A stretch of DNA of 64,000 bases from Bacillota bacterium (lineage in GTDB: Bacteria > Bacillota > Clostridia > Oscillospirales > Acutalibacteraceae), in the NCBI GenBank assembly GCA_023412715.1, contig JAEZCC010000012.1, forward strand, positions 1 through 64,000. Direction: 5' to 3'. The position numbers were made by a program, and so were the translations under genes. Below are positions 25,978-33,236 of the stretch, piece after piece. Below the pieces are notes generated by a model, which made no database searches, was not told the DNA's origin, and saw only the letters and a list, made by a program, of their open reading frames with translations. Position 1 is the first letter of the stretch. Each line of letters begins with the position of its first letter.

Positions 25978-26244
25978 ATGCTGAACAAAGAGTTTACGCT
26001 TCATAGTAAATACGGGTTCCATCTGCGGCCCGCTCAGGTCATGGCGGAAAAAATGGGCGCATTCGTCTCGGACGTCGCCGTGAAAAAGAGCGACGGCATC
26101 GAGGCGGATGCGAAAAGCCTGCTCGGCCTGATGAGCCTCGGGCTGAACAACGGGCAGACCGTCGAGGTGACCGTCGGCGGGGAAGACGAGCAAAGCGCCA
26201 TGCAGGCGGTGGAGGAACTGTTCCGCACGAATTTCGGCGAATGA
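25978..26244 (+). CDS. HPr-type phosphocarrier
   Basis: An 88-residue HPr. The catalytic His15 is in the motif GFHLRPA and the regulatory serine in AKSLLGLMSLGL (Ser47 here, equivalent to Ser46). Keeping that serine means it could also act in HPr-kinase-dependent catabolite control. I chose ATG 25978 because it gives the exact HPr length and has GGAG upstream; the longer frame overlaps the mtlF 3' end. An HPr gene inside a sugar operon, next to EI, makes this PTS self-sufficient. Confidence 0.94.
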   Translation: MLNKEFTLHSKYGFHLRPAQVMAEKMGAFVSDVAVKKSDGIEADAKSLLGLMSLGLNNGQTVEVTVGGEDEQSAMQAVEELFRTNFGE

Positions 26245-26287
26245 GCGCCCATTCCATAGAAAATGCCGATCGGAGGATAAGACGAAG

Positions 26288-28126
26288 ATGAAAGAATTGA
26301 TATTCCGGGGCATCGGCGTGTCGGATGGAATCCGCCGGGGGAAGGCGTTCATCTATCGCCACGCAACAAAGCCGGGCACAGGCGGCACGATTGCAGAAGA
26401 GCTGCTGGAGGCGGAAATCGGGCGGCTGGACGCCGCCGTCGAACAGGCATCCCGCGAAATCGACAGCCTGGTCGCCCGGGCTTCCCAAATTCTGCCGGAA
26501 AAGGAAGTTGCCGTCATCAAGGGCCAGAAAACCTTTTTGACCGACCCTGCCTACTGCCCCGCCATGCGGAAGCTGATGCGGGAGCGGCTGCTTACGCCCG
26601 AAAAGGCGGTGCAGGAGGTAACGGAACGATACGCCTCCATGCTTGAGAAGACGGAGAATCCTTACCTGAGGGAACGCGCTTCCGACGTGCGGGATGCGGG
26701 GAGCCGGCTGCTGCAGTATCTGGCCGGAAGAAATTCCGCGGATCTTGCCGAAATCGACAGCCCCGTCATTCTGCTGGCAGACGATCTTTCCCCTTCGGAT
26801 ACCGTCCGGCTCGACTGCGGCCACATCCTTGCGTTTGCGACGCAAAAAGGCGGAAAAACATCCCATACCTCTATTTTCGCAAAATCGCTCGGAATCCCCG
26901 CCGTCGTGGGGATCCCGGATCTTTTGGCGGCTGCGGAACCCGGCGTGGAGGTCATTCTGGACGGCGGGCAGGGTGTCTGCATTTTGGCCCCCGGCCCGGA
27001 TACCGCGGCCGCCTATGACGCCGGAATGGAGACGGAGCGGACATGGCGGGAGCTGCTGGAGCGCTTTGCCGGCCGGGAGGCCAGGACCGCCGACGGCAGA
27101 CGCATCGCGGCCTGCGCCAACATCGGCTCCGCCGCCGATGCGCAGAAATCCCTGAAAATGGGGGCCGAGGGCGCCGGCCTGTTTCGTACGGAACAGATGT
27201 ATCTTTCAAGGAAAGATGCGCCGGACGAGGAATCGCAGTTTGCCGTGTATAAGCAGGTGGCGGAATGCTACGGGGGCAAAACGGTCGTTGTCCGCACCCT
27301 CGACATCGGGGGCGACAAGGAGATTCCGTATCTTGGCATCGGCCGGGAGGCCAATCCCTTTCTGGGCTTCCGCGCCATCCGCTACTGCCGCGGCAACAGC
27401 GAGATCTTCCTCACGCAGCTTCGGGCCATTCTGCGGGCCTCGGCGTACGGCGACCTCGCCGTCATGTTCCCGATGATCTCCGGCCTGCAGGAGCTTTTGG
27501 AAGCAAAAGCCATGCTGAGAACGGCCGGCGAACAGCTTGCCTCCCGCGGGATCCCTTTCAACCGCTCCATAAAAACCGGCATCATGGTCGAAATTCCCTC
27601 CGCGGCGGTCATGGCCGACATTCTCGCGGAAGAAGCCGACTTTTTCAGTATCGGGACCAACGACCTCGTCCAGTACACATTGGCGGTCGACCGCGGAAAT
27701 GAAAAGGTCGCCTATCTTTACGATTATTTCGACCCGGCGGTCGTCCGTCTGATTCGCCGGGCCGCGGAAGCTGCCCGCCGGTCCAAAATCCCGGTGGGCC
27801 TGTGCGGCGCGATGGCCGGGGATCCGTTGGCCGTGCCGCTGCTCGTCGGCCTTGGGCTGGATGAGCTCAGCATGGCGGCCGGCGCGCTGCCGGAGGTTAA
27901 GTATATCATCAGCCAGCTGGCCTCCGGCGATTGCCGGAAGCTGGCGGATTCGGTCCGTACCTGCGGAACATCGCAGCAGATTCGCGCGGCCCTGCAGCAA
28001 TTTTCCAGTGATAAGCTTAACATGGATGCGAAACCGGGGGACGGGGAGCGCGTTCCTCCGGCTAGCGGGCAGGCTGACCGCAGACGGGAACAAACGAATG
28101 ATAAACGGGAGGAAGCAGCGCCGTGA
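26288..28126 (+). CDS. ptsI: PTS enzyme I (PEP-protein phosphotransferase)
   Basis: A 612-residue EI that moves phosphate from PEP to HPr. The phospho-histidine is in GGKTSHTSIFAKSLGIPA near 187-204. The PEP-binding barrel shows EGAGLFRTEQMYL near 296-308 and the catalytic GLCGAMAGDP near 505. About 35 residues beyond the normal end (AKPGDGERVPPASGQADRRR and onward) are hydrophilic and charged, probably disordered. The stop overlaps the fruK start by four bases. It lies in the operon with its dedicated HPr. Confidence 0.95.
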   Translation: MKELIFRGIGVSDGIRRGKAFIYRHATKPGTGGTIAEELLEAEIGRLDAAVEQASREIDSLVARASQILPEKEVAVIKGQKTFLTDPAYCPAMRKLMRERLLTPEKAVQEVTERYASMLEKTENPYLRERASDVRDAGSRLLQYLAGRNSADLAEIDSPVILLADDLSPSDTVRLDCGHILAFATQKGGKTSHTSIFAKSLGIPAVVGIPDLLAAAEPGVEVILDGGQGVCILAPGPDTAAAYDAGMETERTWRELLERFAGREARTADGRRIAACANIGSAADAQKSLKMGAEGAGLFRTEQMYLSRKDAPDEESQFAVYKQVAECYGGKTVVVRTLDIGGDKEIPYLGIGREANPFLGFRAIRYCRGNSEIFLTQLRAILRASAYGDLAVMFPMISGLQELLEAKAMLRTAGEQLASRGIPFNRSIKTGIMVEIPSAAVMADILAEEADFFSIGTNDLVQYTLAVDRGNEKVAYLYDYFDPAVVRLIRRAAEAARRSKIPVGLCGAMAGDPLAVPLLVGLGLDELSMAAGALPEVKYIISQLASGDCRKLADSVRTCGTSQQIRAALQQFSSDKLNMDAKPGDGERVPPASGQADRRREQTNDKREEAAP

Positions 28127-29058
28127 TCTATACTGTAACCGCGAATCCGGCTTTGGATAAAACCGTAGTGATTCCCGATTTCACTCCCGGCGGTGTCAAC
28201 CGTGTGCAGCGTTTGCGCACCGACGCCGGCGGCAAAGGAATCAATGTATCGAAGTACATCGCCATGCTGGGAGGCGAAAGCGTGGCGCTCGCCCTGCTGG
28301 CCGGCGAGGTCGGCAAGGAAATACTCGCCTTTCTGGAGCGGCAGCCGGGAATAACGCCGAAGCCCGTCTGGAGTTCCGGAGAAACGCGCACCAACCTGAA
28401 GATCGTCGACTCCGCCCGGAGGATCAACACCGATATCAACGAACCGGGCCCCGCCGTCACCGCAGAAGACCTCGCCGGGCTGCTGGAACTGCTGCTCAGC
28501 GGGCTGAAGCCCGGCGACAGCGTGGTGCTGGCCGGCAGCCTGCCCGGCAATGCGCCGGCTTCGCTTTACCGGGACTGGGCGGACCGGTGCAGGCAGCGCG
28601 GCGCCTGCGTCTTTCTGGATGCGGACGGCGAAGCGCTGCGCCTGGGGCTGGAGGCGAAGCCGGACCTCATCAAGCCGAACCGGGATGAACTGTCGGCCCT
28701 CGTCGGCAGGCCCCTTGCGGACGAGCAGGATATTCTGAAAGCGGCGCGGGAAATCTCCGCCGGTGTCCGGCGTGTCGTAGTTTCTATGGGAGACGCAGGC
28801 GCGCTCTTTTTTTCTGGGAACGAGGTCCTGCGCGCGTATGCGGCACACGTACCGGTACGGAGTACGGTGGGAGCCGGAGACTCGATGGTGGCGGCCCTTG
28901 CCTACGGCGCGCAGCAGGGCATGAGCTGGAGGGAACAGGCGCGCCTTGCTATGGCGCTCAGCACTGCCAAGGTCACATGCGACGGCACGCAGGCCCCTCC
29001 GCTTGAAACAGTCAAAGCACTTTTGGATCGAATAGAGATATTGGAGGTATCGGAATGA
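28123..29058 (+). CDS. fruK: 1-phosphofructokinase (PfkB family)
   Basis: A 311-residue PfkB-type sugar-phosphate kinase. It starts MIYTVTANPALDKTVVIPDF, the FruK/LacC signature. GGKGINVSKYIAMLG near 37-51 binds sugar, and the anion hole and catalytic base are in TVGAGDSMVAALAYG near 247-261. It most likely turns fructose-1-phosphate into fructose-1,6-bisphosphate; tagatose-6-phosphate kinase is the main alternative. It starts with GTG overlapping the ptsI stop and overlaps the next gene by ATGA. No fructose PTS is nearby, so its substrate must come from the adjacent dehydrogenase or from elsewhere. Confidence 0.88.
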   Translation: MIYTVTANPALDKTVVIPDFTPGGVNRVQRLRTDAGGKGINVSKYIAMLGGESVALALLAGEVGKEILAFLERQPGITPKPVWSSGETRTNLKIVDSARRINTDINEPGPAVTAEDLAGLLELLLSGLKPGDSVVLAGSLPGNAPASLYRDWADRCRQRGACVFLDADGEALRLGLEAKPDLIKPNRDELSALVGRPLADEQDILKAAREISAGVRRVVVSMGDAGALFFSGNEVLRAYAAHVPVRSTVGAGDSMVAALAYGAQQGMSWREQARLAMALSTAKVTCDGTQAPPLETVKALLDRIEILEVSE

Positions 29059-30308
29059 AGACAAAAGCCGTGCGCCTGTATGGCGCAAATGATCTTCGTA
29101 CGGAGGAATTCGAGCTGCCCGAAATCAAGGACGACGAAATTCTTGTCAGGGTGGTTTCGGACAGCATCTGCATGTCTACCTATAAATGCGCGACACTTGG
29201 CAAGGCACATAAGCGCGTCCCTCAGAATGTGGATACCCACCCCACCATCATGGGCCACGAATTCGCCGGTGATATCGTCAAGGCGGGCAAGCTGCACCAG
29301 GGGCAGTTCAAGCCCGGCATGCGCTTTGCGCAGCAGCCCGCGCTGAACTACAAGGGAACCATGTGGTCCCCCGGTTATTCGTATGAATTCTTCGGCGGCG
29401 ACGCAACTTACTGCATCATTCCCCACGAGGTGATGGAGCTGGGCTGCCTGATCCCTTACAATGGCCGGGCCTACTACGAGGCCTCGCTGGCGGAGCCTAT
29501 TTCGTGCTGCATCGGCGCGATTCACGCCTGCTTCCACACCGGAATGGGAGAATATACGCACAGCATGGGTACAAAAGAAAACGGCACCATGGCGCTGCTT
29601 GCCGCCGCGGGGCCCATGGGGATGGGAACCGTTGATTACGTGTTGCACAGCGGCCGCAATCCAAAGCTGCTGGTGGTGACCGATATCAGCAGGGAGCGTC
29701 TGGAGCGGGCGCAGCAGATGTTTCCCCAGGAGGAGGCCGGGCGGCTCGGAACACGGATCGTCTTCCTGAACACCGCAGATGTCGCGGATCCCGCTGCCCT
29801 TCTCAGGCAATATTCCCCCGGCGGCTACGACGACGTCTTTGCTTTCGCCCCGGTAAGCCAGGTGTGCGAGCTCGCCTCCGCGGTGCTCGGCAGGGACGGG
29901 TGCCTCAATTTCTTTGCGGGCCCGACGGATAAGAAGTTTTCCGCGCGGCTCAACTATTACGATGTCCATTACAATTCCGCGCACGTCATCGGTACCACCG
30001 GCGGCAATACCGACGATCTGAAGGAATCCCTGCGGCTTTCCGAGACGGGGAAAATCAACCCCGCCGTGATGGTCACCCATGTCGGCGGCCTGAATGTGGC
30101 GGCGGAAACCACGCTGCATCTTCCGCAGATTCCGGGCGGCAAAAAACTGATTTACACCCATATCGACATGCCGTTGGCGGCGATCTCGGATTTTGCTTTC
30201 CTGGGGAAAACCGACCCGCGTTTCGCGGCCCTTGCAGAAATCACGGGTGCGCATCGCGGGCTGTGGTGCCCGGAAGCGGAGGAGTATTTGCTGAAGAACT
30301 GGAACTGA
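29055..30308 (+). CDS. L-sorbose-1-phosphate reductase-like MDR dehydrogenase (SorE-like)
   Basis: A 417-residue medium-chain dehydrogenase. The start KTKAVRLYGANDLRTEEFEL, the zinc-site region SICMSTYKCATLG, GHEFAGDIVKAG, ALNYKGTMWSPGYSYEFFGG and YDDVFAFAPVSQV are all as I remember from SorE-type L-sorbose-1-phosphate reductases. SorE works on the carbon next to the phosphorylated carbon. In this operon there is no mtlD, so by inference it oxidises mannitol-1-phosphate, possibly at C2 to fructose-1-phosphate for FruK. Last gene of the operon; a large hairpin follows. Confidence 0.78.
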   Translation: MKTKAVRLYGANDLRTEEFELPEIKDDEILVRVVSDSICMSTYKCATLGKAHKRVPQNVDTHPTIMGHEFAGDIVKAGKLHQGQFKPGMRFAQQPALNYKGTMWSPGYSYEFFGGDATYCIIPHEVMELGCLIPYNGRAYYEASLAEPISCCIGAIHACFHTGMGEYTHSMGTKENGTMALLAAAGPMGMGTVDYVLHSGRNPKLLVVTDISRERLERAQQMFPQEEAGRLGTRIVFLNTADVADPAALLRQYSPGGYDDVFAFAPVSQVCELASAVLGRDGCLNFFAGPTDKKFSARLNYYDVHYNSAHVIGTTGGNTDDLKESLRLSETGKINPAVMVTHVGGLNVAAETTLHLPQIPGGKKLIYTHIDMPLAAISDFAFLGKTDPRFAALAEITGAHRGLWCPEAEEYLLKNWN

Positions 30309-30338
30309 AAACGCGCCGAGGGACGTAAGTTCAAAGAT

Positions 30339-30383
30339 CCAGCAAATCAGGCCTGCCCCGAAAGGGTGGGCCTGATTTGCTGG
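30339..30383 (+). repeat. 15-bp hairpin after PTS operon
   Basis: CCAGCAAATCAGGCC (30339-30353) pairs perfectly with 30369-30383. No T run follows on either strand, so it may protect the mRNA 3' end or act as a weak terminator rather than as a classical intrinsic terminator. Confidence 0.7.
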
Positions 30384-30656
30384 AAACGAGCATATTCAAG
30401 CAGATATGGGTGCCCTCCTTGCGATACTGGTACCGATTCCGTTAGGATTACCATTTGCTTCGGGCAATTCGCGCCTGTAGCCTTATGCTACGGGCGCGCT
30501 GTGCTGCCCTCGCCGGGAACCGGTTCTTTATTTCATGAAAAGGCAAACGAGACAAACCTGTTTTTTGACTTAGTTAAAAATGGGCTTGTCCTTTTATGGC
30601 AATTCAAGGCGCTTTTCTGTGTTGAATTTTTTATAAAAAATATTTTTTCGTTTCTA
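30384..30656. other. intergenic stretch, one more hairpin
   Basis: No credible gene is seen. A second stem-loop (30471-30481 with 30487-30497, one wobble pair, loop CTTAT) lies here without a T tail. The part closest to the MerR promoter is AT-rich (30610-30650). Confidence 0.5.
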
Positions 30657-30687
30657 TTGACTTGGAGTCAACTCCAAGTGGTAGGCT
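30657..30687 (+). promoter_or_regulatory. MerR-type promoter with AdhR/NmlR-like box
   Basis: TTGACT (30657-30662), a 19-base spacer and TAGGCT (30682-30687). The over-long spacer is filled by the dyad CTTGGAGTCAACTCCAAG (30661-30678), a 7-4-7 inverted repeat. This architecture is diagnostic of MerR-family activation; the box has the layout of the AdhR operator CTTAAAG-N4-CTTTAAG that controls aldehyde-stress genes in Bacillus. Confidence 0.85.
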
Positions 30688-30829
30688 TATAAACAGAACA
30701 GCAAAACATGGGTTACGTTTGTTCCCCTTCCGCTTCTTCGACATGGCTTTGCGGAGAAAGGAACCCGTCTCCAGGCAATTCGTTCCCGCCGACAGACATA
30801 AAAAAACCAAACGCAAAGGAGAAAACAGA

Positions 30830-31996
30830 ATGAACAGCTTTATTTATGACATTCCTACCAAGGTCTATTTCGGAGAAAACCAGCTTCCCAGTCTCGGGCC
30901 GGAGCTTTCCCGCTTCGGCAAGCGCGTCCTGCTGACCTATGGCGGCGGCTCCATCAAAAGGACGGGTTTGTACGACAGAGTGGCTGCGGAAATAAAAGCG
31001 TCCGGCCTGGAGCTGTTTGAACTCAGCGGTATTGCCCCGAACCCGCATATCGATTCCGTGCGTGAGGGCGCGGAAATGTGCAAGAGAGAAAAGATCGACG
31101 TGCTGCTGGCGGTGGGCGGCGGTTCCACCATTGACGCGACAAAATTTATGGCGGCGGGAGCCTGCGTGGATTTTGACCCGTGGAAATTCCTGAGCGAAGG
31201 TGCCCCGATTGAAAAAGCACTGCCGGTCGTTACCATCCTTACGCTTGCGGCCACCGGATCGGAAATGGACTGCGGCGGCGTGATCAGCAATCCGGAAACT
31301 CACGATAAGATTGGCCGGCTGGCGCCTCCCATGCTCCCCAGGGTTTCTTTCCTCGACCCTGCCAACACCTACACGGTCAGCGCATATCAGACGGCCTGCG
31401 GCGCGGCGGACATGATGTCGCATATCATGGAAGTCTATTTCAACATGGATCAGGACCTGCAGATGCTGGACGGCGTCATGGAAGTACTGATGAGAACCAT
31501 CATCCGATACGCTCCCGCCGCCATGCGGCAGCCCGACAATTATGAGGCCCGCGCCAACCTGATGTGGACGGGTTCCTGGGCGATCAACGGCTTTGTGAAC
31601 GGCGGCAAGCGTCAGGCGTGGAGCTGCCATCCCATGGAGCATGAGCTTTCCGCCATCTACGATATCACCCACGGCCTCGGTCTCGCCATCCTTACCCCAC
31701 GCTGGATGGAATATACGCTGGACGAAACCACGGTATCGAAATTCTGTCAGTTCGGCGTCAACGTTTTCGGTCTCGACGCCTCCCTGCCGCAGATGGATGT
31801 GGCGAGGAAGAGCATCAAGCTTTTGAGCGATTTCTTCTTCAAAACCCTCGGACTGAAAAGCAGCTTCCGCGAAATCGGCATCGACGACGAGAACTTTGCG
31901 GTCATGGCAAAGAAAGCGTGCGGCGGCAGTACGCTGCCCGGCTTTAAGCCGCTGGATCAGAAAGACATCGAAAATATTTTTAAAATGTGTTTATAA
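30830..31996 (+). CDS. iron-containing alcohol dehydrogenase (BDH/YqhD-like)
   Basis: A 388-residue group III alcohol dehydrogenase. The NAD(P) motif GGGSTIDATKFMAAGA is near residues 95-110; TLAATGSEMDCGGVIS near 135-150 and the iron-ligand region HPMEHELSAIYDITHGLGLAIL near 262-283 match butanol dehydrogenase/YqhD enzymes. These reduce aldehydes with NADPH. AAAGGAG precedes ATG 30830; the upstream frame would run through the promoter. The MerR-type promoter suggests induction by aldehydes or electrophiles. Confidence 0.92.
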   Translation: MNSFIYDIPTKVYFGENQLPSLGPELSRFGKRVLLTYGGGSIKRTGLYDRVAAEIKASGLELFELSGIAPNPHIDSVREGAEMCKREKIDVLLAVGGGSTIDATKFMAAGACVDFDPWKFLSEGAPIEKALPVVTILTLAATGSEMDCGGVISNPETHDKIGRLAPPMLPRVSFLDPANTYTVSAYQTACGAADMMSHIMEVYFNMDQDLQMLDGVMEVLMRTIIRYAPAAMRQPDNYEARANLMWTGSWAINGFVNGGKRQAWSCHPMEHELSAIYDITHGLGLAILTPRWMEYTLDETTVSKFCQFGVNVFGLDASLPQMDVARKSIKLLSDFFFKTLGLKSSFREIGIDDENFAVMAKKACGGSTLPGFKPLDQKDIENIFKMCL

Positions 31997-32005
31997 GGAG
32001 AAAGT

Positions 32006-32290
32006 ATGAGTAAAAAGATTCTCGTGATTTCCGCCAGCCCCCCGCAGGGACGGCAACTCTGACACGCTTTGCGGCGAATTCATTCGCGGCGCACGGGAAG
32101 CCGGGAGCGAGGCGGAAAAAATTTTTCTGCGCAGCAAAAAAATCGGCTACTGCACCGGCTGCGGCGCCTGCAACAGCGCGGACAAATCGTTGCGCGCATT
32201 CGGGAACTGAACGACATTTTGACAAGGCTGGACTGGAAGCTGGACGGTTACGAAGAACGAATGCTCAAATGTGAAGAAAACCTGAAATAA
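32006..32290 (+). pseudogene. fused remnant: FMN-reductase-like 5' part and MerR 3' part
   Basis: The start encodes MSKKILVISASP of a flavodoxin-fold NADPH-dependent FMN reductase. A run of six C (32038-32043), one too many, shifts the frame; in the next frame the match continues as RDGNSDTLCGEFIRGAREAG and then IGYCTGCGACNS. About 32184 the similarity changes: the last 33 codons (ARIRELNDILTRLDWKLDGY, then EERMLKCEENLK) look like the C-terminal coiled coil of an AdhR/NmlR-type MerR regulator. A deletion therefore seems to have joined two neighbouring genes. Neither product can be functional. An AAGGAG site precedes the ATG, ten bases after the dehydrogenase stop. Confidence 0.75.
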
Positions 32291-32446
32291 TGAACTTCTC
32301 CCCCGTTTGAGCATCAGGCTCCGCAGGCAAGACGTGTCCGCCGCTCCCAAGGAAGTGTTTCTCGCCCGTGCCTTTCTTGATCATGCTTCCCCAAAAGGGG
32401 TCCGCGGAACCCGGCCCGCCGCCCGATTCCAGCCGCCTCGGCCATG

Positions 32447-32485
32447 GAGAAGACCGCCGATTTTTGTCGGCGGCCTTCTCGTTTT
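32447..32485 (+). terminator. terminator after dehydrogenase operon
   Basis: A 14-base stem with one mismatch (32447-32460 with 32467-32480) and a TTTTTG loop, followed by GTTTT. The surrounding 32291-32594 holds no other recognisable gene. Confidence 0.8.
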
Positions 32486-32594
32486 GCCTGTACCATGCGG
32501 GCCTTGGGCATCAGGCTGTAAACTCACTGATAGTTGTGATGCGAGAGATCCAGCTTTCTGGGGACGGGCATCCGGATGAATTGAAAAATATTCT

Positions 32595-32641
32595 TTGACA
32601 GATGGTAAAGTTCATGATAATATATTGAATATAAATTCAAT
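32595..32641 (+). promoter_or_regulatory. tetR promoter and operator
   Basis: TTGACA (32595-32600), a 17-base spacer and TAATAT (32618-32623) with a TG extension. Overlapping the start site is the palindrome ATTGAAT-ATAA-ATTCAAT (32624-32641). The placement suggests autorepression by the TetR protein encoded next. Confidence 0.82.
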
Positions 32642-32657
32642 GAATGGAGATTCATCG

Positions 32658-33236
32658 TTGGGAATTCGTGAGGAGCAGCGGGAAAGGCGCAGAAACGAGA
32701 TCCTGGCGGCCGGGCTTGACCTGTTTATCCGCAAGGGCTATGCCGCCACCAAAGTCAGCGACATCGCGCAGCGTGTCGGCATGAGCGCGGGACTTCTGTT
32801 TCATTACTTTCCATCAAAGGAGAAGCTGTATGAAGAGCTGGTTAAAATCGGCATTGCGGGCCCGATGAGCGTCATGACCCCCGCCGGCAGGGAGCCGCTG
32901 GCGTTCTTTGAGGACATTGCAAAGCTGATTTTTCAGTATATCCGATCCCGGCCGTTTGCCGCTAAGATGTTCGTATTGATGGGCCAGGCGTTTTACAATG
33001 AAGCGGCGCCGCAAAGCGTGAAAGATCTGCTTCAGAGCTTTGACATTTACACGCCGACCTCCCTGCTGATGAAAAAAGGCCAGGCCGACGGCACGATCCG
33101 GGAGGGCGACCCCTATGCGCTGGGAATCGCTTACTGGTGCGCCATTCAGGGCATTGCGGAACAGATGGCAAGGAATCCCGATCTGCCCTGTCCGGAAAGC
33201 AACTGGGTTATCGACATCATAAGGGGGCAATCATGA
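32658..33236 (+). CDS. TetR/AcrR family regulator
   Basis: A 192-residue TetR-type repressor. The N-terminal DNA-binding domain reads RRRNEILAAGLDLFIRKGYA then KVSDIAQRVGMSAGLLFHYF, the classic TetR helix-turn-helix, within residues 10-55. The ligand domain follows and has no close hallmark. I chose TTG 32658: GGAG lies eight bases before it, while the frame-open codons farther up fall inside the promoter and operator. It overlaps the following oxidoreductase gene by four bases, so it probably controls both. Confidence 0.9.
   Translation: MGIREEQRERRRNEILAAGLDLFIRKGYAATKVSDIAQRVGMSAGLLFHYFPSKEKLYEELVKIGIAGPMSVMTPAGREPLAFFEDIAKLIFQYIRSRPFAAKMFVLMGQAFYNEAAPQSVKDLLQSFDIYTPTSLLMKKGQADGTIREGDPYALGIAYWCAIQGIAEQMARNPDLPCPESNWVIDIIRGQS

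Noticed and set aside
28123..30308. Galactitol/tagatose pathway for the PTS operon
   Set aside because: PfkB and MDR proteins would fit, but the permease is a mannitol-type IICB with MtlR and MtlF, not a galactitol IIC, and no tagatose-bisphosphate aldolase is present. Kept only as a weaker alternative.
30366..30692. 108-codon open frame before the dehydrogenase
   Set aside because: It spans two hairpins and the MerR promoter; hydrophobic end is a by-product of AT-rich sequence.
32307..32579. 90-codon open frame between terminator and tetR
   Set aside because: It crosses a terminator hairpin and has no ribosome site or recognisable product.
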